Notes: generated by a model not told the origin, from the sequence alone. Shown: positions 1 through 8,266, numbered from the stretch's first letter. The stretch: DNA of 64,000 bases from Geodermatophilus bullaregiensis (GCF_016907675.1 NZ_JAFBCJ010000001.1:4588001-4652000), one strand, 5' to 3'. Made by a program: numbers and translations.

Positions 1-76
1 GGGCACCTGCCCCGGGGCCGCCGTCGCACCCGGCGGGCCGCGGCGCGGGACCTACCGCTGCACCGGCCCGGCCCGA

Positions 77-82
77 TACGGT
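77..82 (+). promoter_or_regulatory. Putative -10 element of the AIM24 operon
   Basis: The hexamer TACGGT matches the actinobacterial sigma-A -10 pattern TANNNT and would start transcription near base 89, about 30 bases before the first AIM24 gene. No convincing -35 is seen at the proper distance. A GAGAGGA ribosome site follows just before the GTG start at 121. Confidence 0.35.
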
Positions 83-120
83 CCCGCGCCGTCCCCCGTC
101 CCGTCCTGCGAGAGGAACCC

Positions 121-738
121 GTGGCACTGCTCACCGCCGACAGACGCGTCCTGCACGCCGACCTGCAGGGCGACCGCATCCGGGCCGCCAGCGGCTCGAT
201 GGTCGCCGTCGAGGGCACCGTCGAGTTCAGGTCCTCCGGCATGGGCGGGGGCGGCGGCATGCGGGCGGCCCTCAAGCGCGCCGTCGCCGGGGAGAGCCTC
301 TCGCTCATGGACTGCACCGGCCACGGCCGCGTGTACCTGGCCCTCGACGCCATGGACGTCCGCGTCGTCGACCTGGCCGGCGACACGCTCACCGTGGAGA
401 GCGAGCACATCCTCGCCCACACCGACCAGCTGCGCCTCGACGTCCAGTTCGCCGGCCTGCGCGGCATGACCAGCGGGCAGGGCCTGGCCACCACCACCGT
501 CACCGGCCACGGCCAGGTGGCGATCGTGTCGCAGGGGCCGGTCATGGCGCTGGAGGTCCGGCCCGGGATGGACCTGGTCGTCGACCCCGACGCCTACGTC
601 GGCTCGCGCGGGCAGCTGTCGATGAACCTGGTCAGCGGCGTCTCGTGGAAGTCCCTCGTCGGCGAGGGCACCGGCGAGCCCTTCTCCCTCCGCTTCACCG
701 GGCACGGCCTGGTGCTGGTCCAGTCCTCGGAGCGCTGA
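121..738 (+). CDS. AIM24 family protein, paralogue 1
   Basis: A 205-residue protein of the AIM24/DUF124 family, a jelly-roll-like beta fold named after the yeast mitochondrial protein AIM24. The bacterial function is not established; members often occur as tandem paralogues near TerD-type stress genes. The sequence is beta-rich with glycine-rich turns and shows the family's repeated TGHG turn at residues 66-69, 128-131 and 193-196, the last followed by a strand ending in QSSER. There is no signal peptide or membrane segment, so it is probably cytoplasmic or peripheral. GTG at 121 is chosen because GAGAGGA lies four bases upstream. It is the first of three adjacent AIM24 genes, with a gap of three bases to the next, so one transcript is likely. 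Confidence 0.85.
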   Translation: MALLTADRRVLHADLQGDRIRAASGSMVAVEGTVEFRSSGMGGGGGMRAALKRAVAGESLSLMDCTGHGRVYLALDAMDVRVVDLAGDTLTVESEHILAHTDQLRLDVQFAGLRGMTSGQGLATTTVTGHGQVAIVSQGPVMALEVRPGMDLVVDPDAYVGSRGQLSMNLVSGVSWKSLVGEGTGEPFSLRFTGHGLVLVQSSER

Positions 739-741
739 CCC

Positions 742-1386
742 GTGCCCTTCGAAGCGGTCAACAGCAAGGTCGTCCGGGCGCGCGTCAGCCCCGCCACGCC
801 GGTCCTCGCCCGCCGCGGCGCGATGCTCGGCTACTCCGGGCAGGTCACCTTCCGCCCCGTGCACGGGCAGGGCCGGGGCGTCGGCGGCATGGCCGGCGCC
901 GCCCTCTCCGGCGAGTCCACCCCGATGATGGCCACCGAGGGGCAGGGCGAGGTCCTCTACGGCTACAAGGGGCTCCACGCCACGCTCCTGGAGCTCGACG
1001 GCAGCGCGCCGCTGGTCTGCGAGGCCGACCGGCTCCTGGTGCACGACGCCGGCCTGCAGACCAGCGTCGCGTTCCTCGGCTCCGGCGGCATCCGGTCGGC
1101 GATCGGCGGCGCCATGACCGGGCAGGGGCTGTTCACCACCAACGTGCACGGCCGCGGGTCGGTGGCGCTGCTCTCGCACGGCGGCGCCTTCCCGCTGCAG
1201 CTGAACGGCACGCAGGTCGGCGTCGACCCGCAGGCCTACGTCGGGCACGTCGGCCGGCTCACCGTCGACCTCGCGGCCAAGGTGGGTCTGCGCGACGTGG
1301 TCGGCCGGGGCTCCGGCGAGGCCTTCCAGTTGCGGATCAGCGGCCACGGCACGGTGTACGTGCAGGCCAGCGAGCAGAAGTCCTGA
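742..1386 (+). CDS. AIM24 family protein, paralogue 2
   Basis: A 214-residue second AIM24/DUF124 paralogue starting with GTG three bases after the previous stop. It keeps the same plan: an N-terminal beta unit, a GGMAGAA turn, then GQG/GRG/GHG turns in place of the three TGHG turns of its neighbour, ending in a strand with VQASEQ. Sequence identity to paralogue 1 looks low apart from the turns, so these are diverged paralogues rather than a recent duplication. No membrane segment or catalytic motif is visible. Biochemical role is unknown; a shared complex with the flanking AIM24 proteins is an inference from tight spacing. Confidence 0.85.
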   Translation: MPFEAVNSKVVRARVSPATPVLARRGAMLGYSGQVTFRPVHGQGRGVGGMAGAALSGESTPMMATEGQGEVLYGYKGLHATLLELDGSAPLVCEADRLLVHDAGLQTSVAFLGSGGIRSAIGGAMTGQGLFTTNVHGRGSVALLSHGGAFPLQLNGTQVGVDPQAYVGHVGRLTVDLAAKVGLRDVVGRGSGEAFQLRISGHGTVYVQASEQKS

Positions 1387-1397
1387 GGACGGCGACC

Positions 1398-2237
1398 ATG
1401 ACGTACCCGCCCGGCAACCCCTACGGCGGCAACCCCTACGGCGGCCAGCCCCAGCCCGGCTACGGCGGCCCGCCGCCGGGCGGCGCCCCGGCCGGGGTGC
1501 CGGACACGCTCGACGCGCAGACGCTGCCGGACGACGACAACGTCAACCCCTACGTCTTCTGCGTCGCGCTGAACGGCGACTGGTTCATGAGCAAGGGCGC
1601 GATGCTGGCCTACTACGGCGACGTCCGCTTCGAGGCGGTGACCGAGTACTCCTCCGTGCAGGCGTGGGTGGCCGCCCGCTTCTCCAGCCCCGTCTACGTG
1701 CAGGACTGGGTGGTCGCCTCCGGCCGGGGCAAGGTCCTCATCGGCAACCGCGGCTTCGACCTCAACAGCTACGACCTCGACGACGGGAACCTGACGATCA
1801 AGGCGCGCAACCTCTGCGCGTTCTCCCCGCAGCTGGAGCTCAAGCAGTCGATCGTGCCGGGCTTCGTCACCCTGCTCGGCACCGGGAAGTTCATCGCCTC
1901 CTCCAACGGGCCGGTGATCTTCGTCGAGCCGCCGTTCCGCGCCGACCCGGACGCGCTGCTCGGCTGGGCCGACTGCCCGTCGCCGTCGGTGCACCACGAC
2001 GCGCAGTGGATGACGCAGAGCCTCCGCGGCATGCTCTCGGGGGCGCTGGGCCGGGCCTCCGGGGAGGAGCGGCAGTACGACTTCACCGGGCAGGGCACGA
2101 TCCTGCTGCAGTCCTCCGAGGTCGCCCGCGAGGACCCGGCGGTGCTCCGGCTCGTGGAGTCGCAGACCCAGCTGCTCACCGACACCCAGGCCGGCGCCCT
2201 CGGGCAGCGGCTGGTCGCCCGCGCGCAGCAGTCGTGA
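1398..2237 (+). CDS. AIM24 family protein, paralogue 3, with Gly/Pro/Tyr-rich N-terminus
   Basis: A 279-residue third AIM24 paralogue. The first 35 or so residues are a low-complexity tail with repeated NPYGG and QPGYGG units, likely disordered. Residues from about 50 to 250 are the AIM24 domain, with GRGKVLIG, GTGKF and GQGTILLQSSE turns matching the other two copies. A short C-terminal extension follows. ATG at 1398 is taken because the preceding gene stops at 1386 and the tail composition begins there; the open frame extends upstream but overlaps paralogue 2. The tail resembles that of the TerD protein about 2 kb downstream, which hints at a common localisation or condensate role (inference). 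Confidence 0.85.
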   Translation: MTYPPGNPYGGNPYGGQPQPGYGGPPPGGAPAGVPDTLDAQTLPDDDNVNPYVFCVALNGDWFMSKGAMLAYYGDVRFEAVTEYSSVQAWVAARFSSPVYVQDWVVASGRGKVLIGNRGFDLNSYDLDDGNLTIKARNLCAFSPQLELKQSIVPGFVTLLGTGKFIASSNGPVIFVEPPFRADPDALLGWADCPSPSVHHDAQWMTQSLRGMLSGALGRASGEERQYDFTGQGTILLQSSEVAREDPAVLRLVESQTQLLTDTQAGALGQRLVARAQQS

Positions 2238-2283
2238 GCCCGGTCCCCGGCCCGGCGCGGACGACCGGGCCGGGGACCGGGCT
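2237..2283 (+). terminator. Hairpin terminator after the AIM24 operon
   Basis: A perfect 19-bp inverted repeat (arms 2237-2255 and 2265-2283) with a 9-base loop. The left arm begins at the last base of the AIM24-3 stop codon. There is no long U tract, as is common for high-GC actinobacterial terminators. Confidence 0.75.
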
Positions 2284-2287
2284 CCAC

Positions 2288-2293
2288 TAGTCT
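2288..2293 (+). promoter_or_regulatory. Putative -10 for the S9-like gene
   Basis: TAGTCT fits TANNNT and predicts a start near 2300, three bases before the ATG at 2303. No Shine-Dalgarno sequence precedes that ATG, so a near-leaderless transcript is likely. It lies directly after the terminator of the AIM24 operon. Confidence 0.45.
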
Positions 2294-2302
2294 CGGGGCC
2301 CC

Positions 2303-4123
2303 ATGCGGCCCGCCGACCTCGCCCTGCTGCGCACGCCGGGGGTGCCGACCGTCTCCCCGGACGGCCGCATGGCCGTGGTCGCCGTCGAGCGGCCCGACGT
2401 CGACGGCGACGGGTACCGGGCGCAGCTGTGGGCGGTGCCGACCGACGGGTCGGCGCCGGCCCGCCCGCTCACCTCCGGGGCCCGTGACTCCGCTCCGGCG
2501 TTCTCCCCGGACGGCCGGTGGCTGGCCTACCTCTCCGCCGCGCCGGGGGACCCGCCGCAGGTGCACCTGCTGCCCACCGCCGGCGGCGCCCCCCGCCGGC
2601 TGACCGACGCGCCGCTGGGCACCGGGGCACCGGTCTGGTCGCCGGACTCCCGGCGGCTGGCCTGGGTGGGTCCGGTGCCCCCGGACGGTGCCGACGCCGG
2701 CGCCCCGCGGCTGCTCACCCGGCTCCGCCCCGGCGGAGCCGACGAGGACGAGCACACCCGCGACCGGCCCGGCTGCGTGTTCGTCCTCGACCTGCCCGGG
2801 GACCCCGACGACGACGGCGTGCCCCTGCCGGAGCCGCGGCAGCTGACCGACGGCGCCGGCGGGGACACCGACGTCGCCTGGTCGCCCGACGGCCGGGCGC
2901 TGGCCTTCGTCTCCGCCCGCCACGCCCGTGCCGACCGCGACCTCGTCCGCGACGTCTACCTGGTCCCGGCCACCGGCGGGGACCCGCGGCGGGTCACCCG
3001 GGGCCGCGGCCGGTGCCGGACGCCGTCCTTCGACCCCGGCGGCGCCACCCTCCTCGTCACCGCCCGCCCAGACCTCGGCCCCGAGGGGCTCGACGTCGCC
3101 GGGAGCGGGCCGACCCCGTGCCGCGTGCCGGTCACCGGCGGCCCGCTCGAGCCCCTGCTGGACCCGCGGGAGACGCACCGCGCCGACGGGACGCCCGGGA
3201 CCGTCGTCGTCGACGGGGCGACGCTGGTCGGGGTCCGGCGGGCCGGGGCGGTCGAGCTGCTGCGCGTCCCGCTGGACGGCCGGTCGCCCGAGCCGCTCGT
3301 GGACGGGCCGTTCACCGTGCGCGGGTTCGCCGCCGCCGGCGGGGTCGTCGTCGCGACGGTGGCGCACGACCGGTCGGCGGGGGAGCTGGTCGCCATCACG
3401 CCCGGACGGCGCCGGCTGCTCACCGGCTTCGGCCGCGGGCTGGGCGCCACCGGCCGGCTGCACCGGGCGGCGGAGCTCACCGCCGCCGCCGACGGCGGGC
3501 GGGTGCACGGCTGGGTGACCGTGCCCGACGGTCCCGGCCCCCACCCGGTGCTGCTGGTCGTGTCGGGCGGCGGCTGGTCGCTGCGGGACGACGTCCAGGT
3601 GCACGCGTCGGCCGGGTACGCCGTGGTGCAGTGCGGCCCGCCGGCGTCCGCCGACGCCGCGCTGGCCGTCCTCGACGCCGCGCTGGCCGACCCCGCGCTG
3701 GACGCCGAGCGGGTCGGCGTCCTGGGTGGCGGGCTCGCGGGGGCACTCGCCGGCCGCACCGACCGGTTCGGCGCCGCCGTGGTGGAGCGCCCGCCGGCGG
3801 GGACCGTGCCGGACGTCCTCGACGCCGTCCGCACGCCGACCCTCGTCGTCTCCGCCGAGCGGGACCGGCGCTGCCCGCCGGAGGAGGGGCAGCGGCTGTT
3901 CGCCGCGCTGCAGCGGCGCGGCGTCCCCAGCGAGCTGCTGCTCTTCCCGGGCGAGGGTCCCGACCCGACCGCCACCGATCCGGCCGCCGCCGGTCGCCCG
4001 CGGCACCGGCTGGCCCGCCTGGAGCACCTGCTGCGCTGGTGGGACCGCTGGCTGCCCGCGGCCGAGGGCCCCGACCCGGCCGGCGAGCGAGCGGCGGCGC
4101 GGGAGGGTGGCGGCGCCCCCTAG
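2303..4123 (+). CDS. S9 (prolyl oligopeptidase)-like protein, probable pseudoenzyme
   Basis: A 606-residue two-domain protein. Residues about 1-370 hold TolB/PD40-type beta-propeller repeats (FSPDGRWLAY, WSPDSRRLAW, WSPDGRALAF); residues about 395-590 form an alpha/beta-hydrolase domain as in S9 peptidases such as acylaminoacyl peptidase. The catalytic Asp (D521 in SAERDRRCP) and His (H568) positions are kept. The nucleophile elbow, normally G-x-S-x-G, reads GVLGGGLAG at 472-480, with Gly477 where Ser is expected. As read, it should not hydrolyse peptides by the S9 mechanism and may instead bind a ligand or partner. It sits between the AIM24 genes and the TerD gene with its own promoter-like hexamer. 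No signal peptide is seen. Confidence 0.75.
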   Translation: MRPADLALLRTPGVPTVSPDGRMAVVAVERPDVDGDGYRAQLWAVPTDGSAPARPLTSGARDSAPAFSPDGRWLAYLSAAPGDPPQVHLLPTAGGAPRRLTDAPLGTGAPVWSPDSRRLAWVGPVPPDGADAGAPRLLTRLRPGGADEDEHTRDRPGCVFVLDLPGDPDDDGVPLPEPRQLTDGAGGDTDVAWSPDGRALAFVSARHARADRDLVRDVYLVPATGGDPRRVTRGRGRCRTPSFDPGGATLLVTARPDLGPEGLDVAGSGPTPCRVPVTGGPLEPLLDPRETHRADGTPGTVVVDGATLVGVRRAGAVELLRVPLDGRSPEPLVDGPFTVRGFAAAGGVVVATVAHDRSAGELVAITPGRRRLLTGFGRGLGATGRLHRAAELTAAADGGRVHGWVTVPDGPGPHPVLLVVSGGGWSLRDDVQVHASAGYAVVQCGPPASADAALAVLDAALADPALDAERVGVLGGGLAGALAGRTDRFGAAVVERPPAGTVPDVLDAVRTPTLVVSAERDRRCPPEEGQRLFAALQRRGVPSELLLFPGEGPDPTATDPAAAGRPRHRLARLEHLLRWWDRWLPAAEGPDPAGERAAAREGGGAP

Positions 4124-4126
4124 GGT
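4121..4126 (+). promoter_or_regulatory. Putative -10 for the TerD-family gene, overlapping a stop codon
   Basis: TAGGGT fits TANNNT. Its first three bases are the TAG stop codon of the S9-like gene. A start near 4133 would give a leader of about 58 bases before the TTG at 4191. Confidence 0.4.
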
Positions 4127-4190
4127 CGGGGAACGCGTCCGCCGCTCACAGAGCAGGGCCTCCGTCGGGGGACCTGCGGGAGGGCCCCAG

Positions 4191-5105
4191 TTGGTCGACT
4201 ACACGAAGCGCCCGAAGTCCCCGCCGCCGCAGCAGCCGCCACCCCCGGCGCCGCCGCAGCCGCCGCCGTACCAGCCACCACCTCCGCAGCAGCCACCGCC
4301 GCCCGGTCAGCCGTACGGACAGCCGCCGTACCCGCCGCCCGGCCAGTACCCGCTCCCGGGCCAGCCGCCGTACCCGCCGCCCGGCCAGTACCCGCCCCCG
4401 GGTCAGTACCCACCGCCCGGGCAGCCGCCGTACGCGCAGCAGCAGCCGCCGCCGTCCGGCGGCGTGGACCTGGGCAAGGTGTCGCTCACCAAGTCGTCGC
4501 CGTCGGTGTCACTGACCAAGACGGCCGGGACGACGGGCATCCTGAGGGTCAACCTCAACTGGAACTCGAGGCCCGCGGGCGGGGGTGGCGGCGGCTTCCT
4601 CAAGCGGCTGGCCGCGGCCGCGTCGTCCGGGGCCATCGACCTCGACCTCGGCTGCCTGTACGAGTACGCCGACGGGTCGAAGGGCGTCATCCAGGCGCTG
4701 GGCAACGCCTTCCGCGGTCAGCACTCGCTGGGCGGCGGCCAGTCGATCGTGTGGCTGGACGGGGACGACCGGTCCGGTGCCGCGAGCGGCGGCGAGAACC
4801 TGCTGATCAACCTGGAGCACACCCAGCTGATCCGCCGGGTGCTCGTGTTCGCGCTGATCTACGAGGGCGTGCCGAACTGGGGTCAGGCCGACGCCGTCGT
4901 CACGATGTACCCGTCGAACGGCCCGCAGATCGAGGTGCGTCTCGACGAGCACGACCCGCGCGCCCGGATCTGCGCGATCGCGATGATCGAGAACCAGGGC
5001 GGGCAGCTCGTCGTCAACCGCGAGGTGCGCTACGTGCACGGCGGCCAGGACGTCCTCGACCGCCAGTACGGCTGGGGCATGGACTGGACCCCCGGCCGCA
5101 AGTGA
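4191..5105 (+). CDS. TerD-family stress protein with proline-rich N-terminal tail
   Basis: A 304-residue protein. Residues about 8-90 are almost wholly P, Q, G and Y, including tandem copies of a 14-residue unit. Residues about 95-300 are a TerD/tellurium-resistance-type domain: the conserved IDLDLGCLYEYADG segment, the ENLLINLEH strand, an IYEG turn and acidic loops of the kind that bind calcium in this family. TerD proteins act in poorly understood membrane-associated stress responses (tellurite, phage, chemical). TTG at 4191 is preferred: GGGAGGG lies 4-5 bases upstream and the tail starts there. The gene is bounded by its own -10 and by a terminator. Neighbouring AIM24 genes fit the known AIM24-TerD genomic association. 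Confidence 0.8.
   Translation: MVDYTKRPKSPPPQQPPPPAPPQPPPYQPPPPQQPPPPGQPYGQPPYPPPGQYPLPGQPPYPPPGQYPPPGQYPPPGQPPYAQQQPPPSGGVDLGKVSLTKSSPSVSLTKTAGTTGILRVNLNWNSRPAGGGGGGFLKRLAAAASSGAIDLDLGCLYEYADGSKGVIQALGNAFRGQHSLGGGQSIVWLDGDDRSGAASGGENLLINLEHTQLIRRVLVFALIYEGVPNWGQADAVVTMYPSNGPQIEVRLDEHDPRARICAIAMIENQGGQLVVNREVRYVHGGQDVLDRQYGWGMDWTPGRK
4320..4403 (+). repeat. Two tandem 42-bp units coding for a Pro/Tyr/Gln repeat
   Basis: Units at 4320-4361 and 4362-4403 are nearly identical and encode QPPYPPPGQYPLPG and the same with P in place of L; shorter degenerate copies (QYPPPG) follow to about 4436. They lie in frame, so unit gain or loss would alter tail length without breaking the TerD domain. Confidence 0.8.
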
Positions 5106-5121
5106 GGCGGTGAGCCCGTCC

Positions 5122-5155
5122 GGCGCGCCCGGGGTCCACCCGCCCCGGGCGCGCC
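5122..5155 (+). terminator. Hairpin terminator after the TerD-family gene
   Basis: A perfect 13-bp stem (5122-5134 with 5143-5155) and an 8-base loop, starting 16 bases after the stop codon. No U tract. Confidence 0.7.
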
Positions 5156-5207
5156 ACCCCGGCCGCCGTCCTGGCAGGGTGACCGGACGACGACGGAGGG
5201 GGTCCTC

Positions 5208-6422
5208 GTGGGAGAGCGCCGGCTGCCCCGCTGGTCCGAGCTGAGGGAACTGGCCCGGCCGCGCCGACCGGCCGGCGACGCCACCGACCGGCGCCTGGCC
5301 CGCGCCGCCAGCATCGGCGACCTCCGCGAGATCGCCCGCCGGCGGGCACCGCGGGCCGTCTTCGACTACACCGACGGCGCCGCCGGGGCGGAGATCAGCC
5401 TGCGCCGCTCCCGCGAGGCGTTCCAGCGGGTCGAGTTCCGTCCCAGCGTGCTGCGCGACGTGTCCGTCGTCGACTCCTCGACCCTGCTCCTCGGCCGCCC
5501 CTCGGCCCTGCCGCTGGCGTTCGCGCCGACCGGGTTCACCCGGCTGATGCACGCCGAGGGCGAGACCGCGGTGGGCCGGGTGGCCGAGCGGGTCGGCATC
5601 CCGCACGCCCTGTCGACCATGGGGACCACGACGATCGAGGCGCTGGCGGCCGCGGCACCCGCGGTCCGCCGCTGGTTCCAGCTCTACCTCTGGCGGGACC
5701 GCGAGGCCAGTGCCGCGCTCGTCGAGCGGGCCGGCGCGGCCGGGTACGAGGCGCTGGTGCTCACCGTCGACACCCCCGTGGCCGGGCCGCGGCTGCGCGA
5801 CGTGCGCAACGGCTTCACCATCCCGCCGGCCCTCACGCCGAGGACCGTCGCCAACGCCGCCGTCCACCCCCGCTGGTGGATCGACCTGCTCACCACCGAG
5901 CCGCTCGAGTTCGCCTCGCTGCGCTCGTGGGGCGGCACCGTCGCCGAGCTCGCCGACCGCGTGTTCGAGCCGGCGGCGACGCTGGACGACGTCCGTGCGC
6001 TCCGGGAGACGTGGAGCGGCGCGCTGGTCGTCAAGGGCGTGCAGACGGCGGAGGACGCGCGGGCGGTGGTGGACGCCGGCGCCGACGCGGTCGTCGTCTC
6101 CAACCACGGCGGCCGCCAGCTGGACCGGGCGCCCACGCCCCTGGAGGAGCTGCCCGCGGTGGTGCGGGCGGTCGGCGACCGCGCCGAGGTCTACCTCGAC
6201 GGCGGCATCCTGGACGGCGCCGACGTGGTGGCCGCCGTCGCCCTCGGCGCCCGCGGCTGCCTGGTGGGCCGGGCCTACCTGTACGGGCTCATGGCCGGCG
6301 GCGAGCGCGGGGTGCAGCGGGCGGCGGACATCCTGGCCCGGGAGGTCGCCCGGACCCTGCAGCTGCTCGGGGTGACCTCGGTCGCCGAGCTGACGCCGGA
6401 CCGGGTGCGGCTGCGCGCCTGA
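5208..6422 (+). CDS. FMN-dependent alpha-hydroxy-acid oxidase/dehydrogenase (LldD-like)
   Basis: A 404-residue flavoprotein of the lactate dehydrogenase/glycolate oxidase/mandelate dehydrogenase family, which oxidises a 2-hydroxy acid to the 2-oxo acid. Visible family features: FDYTDGAAGAE near residue 57, the STMGTTTIEAL FMN loop, WFQLY, an active-site Lys (K276 in VVKGVQ), the proton-acceptor His in SNHGGRQLD (H300) and the phosphate-binding YLDGGI and GRAYLYGL segments near the end. An N-terminal extension of about 40 residues is rich in Arg. GTG at 5208 follows a GGAGGGGG ribosome site. The substrate cannot be fixed from sequence; L-lactate is the commonest in actinobacteria. It stands alone between two terminator- or promoter-marked units. 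Confidence 0.85.
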   Translation: MGERRLPRWSELRELARPRRPAGDATDRRLARAASIGDLREIARRRAPRAVFDYTDGAAGAEISLRRSREAFQRVEFRPSVLRDVSVVDSSTLLLGRPSALPLAFAPTGFTRLMHAEGETAVGRVAERVGIPHALSTMGTTTIEALAAAAPAVRRWFQLYLWRDREASAALVERAGAAGYEALVLTVDTPVAGPRLRDVRNGFTIPPALTPRTVANAAVHPRWWIDLLTTEPLEFASLRSWGGTVAELADRVFEPAATLDDVRALRETWSGALVVKGVQTAEDARAVVDAGADAVVVSNHGGRQLDRAPTPLEELPAVVRAVGDRAEVYLDGGILDGADVVAAVALGARGCLVGRAYLYGLMAGGERGVQRAADILAREVARTLQLLGVTSVAELTPDRVRLRA

Positions 6423-6432
6423 CCGGCGCCGG

Positions 6433-6462
6433 TTGCCCCTTCCACCGGCGGGTTCCTAGGGT
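6433..6462 (+). promoter_or_regulatory. Promoter for a leaderless acetamidase/formamidase mRNA
   Basis: TTGCCC (6433-6438), an 18-base spacer and TAGGGT (6457-6462). The expected +1 is base 6469, which is exactly the A of the ATG, and no Shine-Dalgarno sequence is present, so the transcript should be leaderless. Confidence 0.6.
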
Positions 6463-6468
6463 GCGGCG

Positions 6469-7482
6469 ATGGACGTCGTCGAGGTCGTTCCCACGTTCGA
6501 GCAGTACGCGTTCACCTTCGGCGGCGTCCGCCCGCTGATGCGGATCGCGCCCGGGACGGCGTTGCGGGTGTGGTCTGACGACGCCTTCTGCGGTGTGCTG
6601 CGCAAGCCCTCCGACCTCTCCGGCGAGAAGGTGGACCTGCGGTTCGTCAACCCGCAGACAGGCCCCTTCTTCGTCGAGGGTGCCGAGCCGGGGGACACCC
6701 TGGCGCTGCACTTCGTCGCGATGGAGCCGGCGCGGGACTGGGGCGCGTCGGCGGCGATCCCGTTCTTCGGCGGGCTCACCAGCACCGACCGGGTGGCCAC
6801 GCTGCAGGACCCGCTGCCGGACACCACGTGGATCTACGAGCTCGACCGCGCGCGCAACACGGTGACCTTCGCGGCCCGGCACAGCGACCTGGAGATCGCG
6901 CTCCCGGTCGAGCCGATGCTCGGCACGGTGGGGGTCGCGCCACCCGGCGGGGAGGTGCGCAGCTCGCTGGTGCCCGAGCGCTTCGGCGGCAACATGGACA
7001 CCCCGCAGATGCGGCCGGGCTCCACCTGCTTCCTCGGCGTCAACGTCGAGGGCGCGCTGTTCTCCGTCGGGGACGGGCACTACCGGCAGGGCGAGGGCGA
7101 GGCCTGCGGCACCGCCGTCGAGGGCGCGATGACCACCACCCTGGTCGTGGAGCTGATCAAGGGCGGCGGGGTGGGCGGGTTCCCGGCATGGCCGCGGATC
7201 GAGGACGACACGCACTGGATGACGGTCGGGTCGAGCCGGCCGCTGGAGGACGCCTGGCGGATCGGCCAGGTCGAGCTGGTGCGGTGGTTCGGCGAGCTCT
7301 ACGGGCTGCACCCGATGGACGCCTACCAGCTCCTCTCGCAGATCACCGAGGTGCCGATCGCCAACGTCGTCGACGCGAACTACAGCACCGTGGTGAAGGC
7401 CCGCAAGTCGCTCCTGCCCCGGGCCACCGCCTACGGCGGGCTGCACGACGACCTCCGCCGCCGCGCGGCGACCCTGCGCTGA
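6469..7482 (+). CDS. Acetamidase/formamidase family protein
   Basis: A 337-residue member of the FmdA/AmdA family, which hydrolyses formamide or acetamide (and sometimes other short amides) to ammonia and the acid. Recognised from EGAEPGDTLALHF near residue 70, GNMDTPQMRPGST in the middle, and the GDGHYRQGEGEACGTAVE segment around residue 200 typical of the family fold. No signal peptide. ATG at 6469 coincides with the predicted transcription start. It is followed 22 bases later by an SDR gene with a GGGAGGA ribosome site, so the two are probably co-transcribed. Exact substrate is not determinable. Confidence 0.85.
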   Translation: MDVVEVVPTFEQYAFTFGGVRPLMRIAPGTALRVWSDDAFCGVLRKPSDLSGEKVDLRFVNPQTGPFFVEGAEPGDTLALHFVAMEPARDWGASAAIPFFGGLTSTDRVATLQDPLPDTTWIYELDRARNTVTFAARHSDLEIALPVEPMLGTVGVAPPGGEVRSSLVPERFGGNMDTPQMRPGSTCFLGVNVEGALFSVGDGHYRQGEGEACGTAVEGAMTTTLVVELIKGGGVGGFPAWPRIEDDTHWMTVGSSRPLEDAWRIGQVELVRWFGELYGLHPMDAYQLLSQITEVPIANVVDANYSTVVKARKSLLPRATAYGGLHDDLRRRAATLR

Positions 7483-7504
7483 CCCACCTCCGGGAGGACC
7501 CCGC

Positions 7505-8266
7505 ATGGACCTGCAGCTGACCGGCTCCCGCGTGCTCGTGACCGGGGGGACCCGCGGCATCGGCCGGGCGATCGTCGAGGCCTTCGTCGACGAGGGCGCC
7601 GTCGTGGAGTTCTGCGCCCGCGACGCCGCCGAGATCGAGGCGACCGAGAAGGCGATCACCGAGCGCGGGGGCCGGGCGACCGGCGTGCGGCTCGACGTGC
7701 GGGACGGGCCGGCGCTGACCGGCTGGGTCGAGGCCGCCGCCGGCCGGCTGGGCGGGCTCGACGCCGTCGTGGCCAACGTCAGTGCCCTGGCGGCGGGGCC
7801 GGGGGAGGAGAACTGGTACGCCTCCTTCGAGGTCGACCTGATGGGCACCGTCCGGCTCGCCACGGCCGCCCTGCCGCACCTGGAGGCCTCCGGGCGGGGC
7901 TCGATCGTCGCGATCTCCAGCGTCTCCGGGCGCGAGGCCGACTTCGCCGCGGGGCCCTACGGGACGATGAAGACCGCGATCGTGGGCTACGTCTCCGGGC
8001 TGGCCTTCCAGCTGGCCGGGCGCGGGGTCCGGGCCAACGTCGTCTCGCCGGGCAACACCTACTTCGCGGGCGGCTTCTGGCAGGGCATCGAGCACGGCGA
8101 CCCGGAGCTGTTCGCCGCGTCACAGGCGCTCAACCCGACCGGCCGGATGGGGACGGCGGAGGAGATGGCCAGGGCGGTGGTGTTCCTCTCGAGCCCGGTG
8201 TCGAGCTTCACGACCGGCACCAACCTCGTCGTCGACGGCGCGCTCACCCGCGGCATCCAGCTCTGA
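7505..8266 (+). CDS. SDR family oxidoreductase
   Basis: A 253-residue classical short-chain dehydrogenase. The Rossmann glycine motif TGGTRGIGRA begins near residue 13; the catalytic Ser is in ISSVSG (about S138/S139) and the Tyr-Lys pair is YGTMK (Y152, K156). The C-terminal segment TGTNLVVDGALTRGIQL is the usual SDR end. A NAD(P)H-dependent reduction or oxidation of a carbonyl/alcohol is expected; substrate unknown. It lies directly behind the amidohydrolase-type gene at 6469, so may share a catabolic role. Confidence 0.88.
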   Translation: MDLQLTGSRVLVTGGTRGIGRAIVEAFVDEGAVVEFCARDAAEIEATEKAITERGGRATGVRLDVRDGPALTGWVEAAAGRLGGLDAVVANVSALAAGPGEENWYASFEVDLMGTVRLATAALPHLEASGRGSIVAISSVSGREADFAAGPYGTMKTAIVGYVSGLAFQLAGRGVRANVVSPGNTYFAGGFWQGIEHGDPELFAASQALNPTGRMGTAEEMARAVVFLSSPVSSFTTGTNLVVDGALTRGIQL

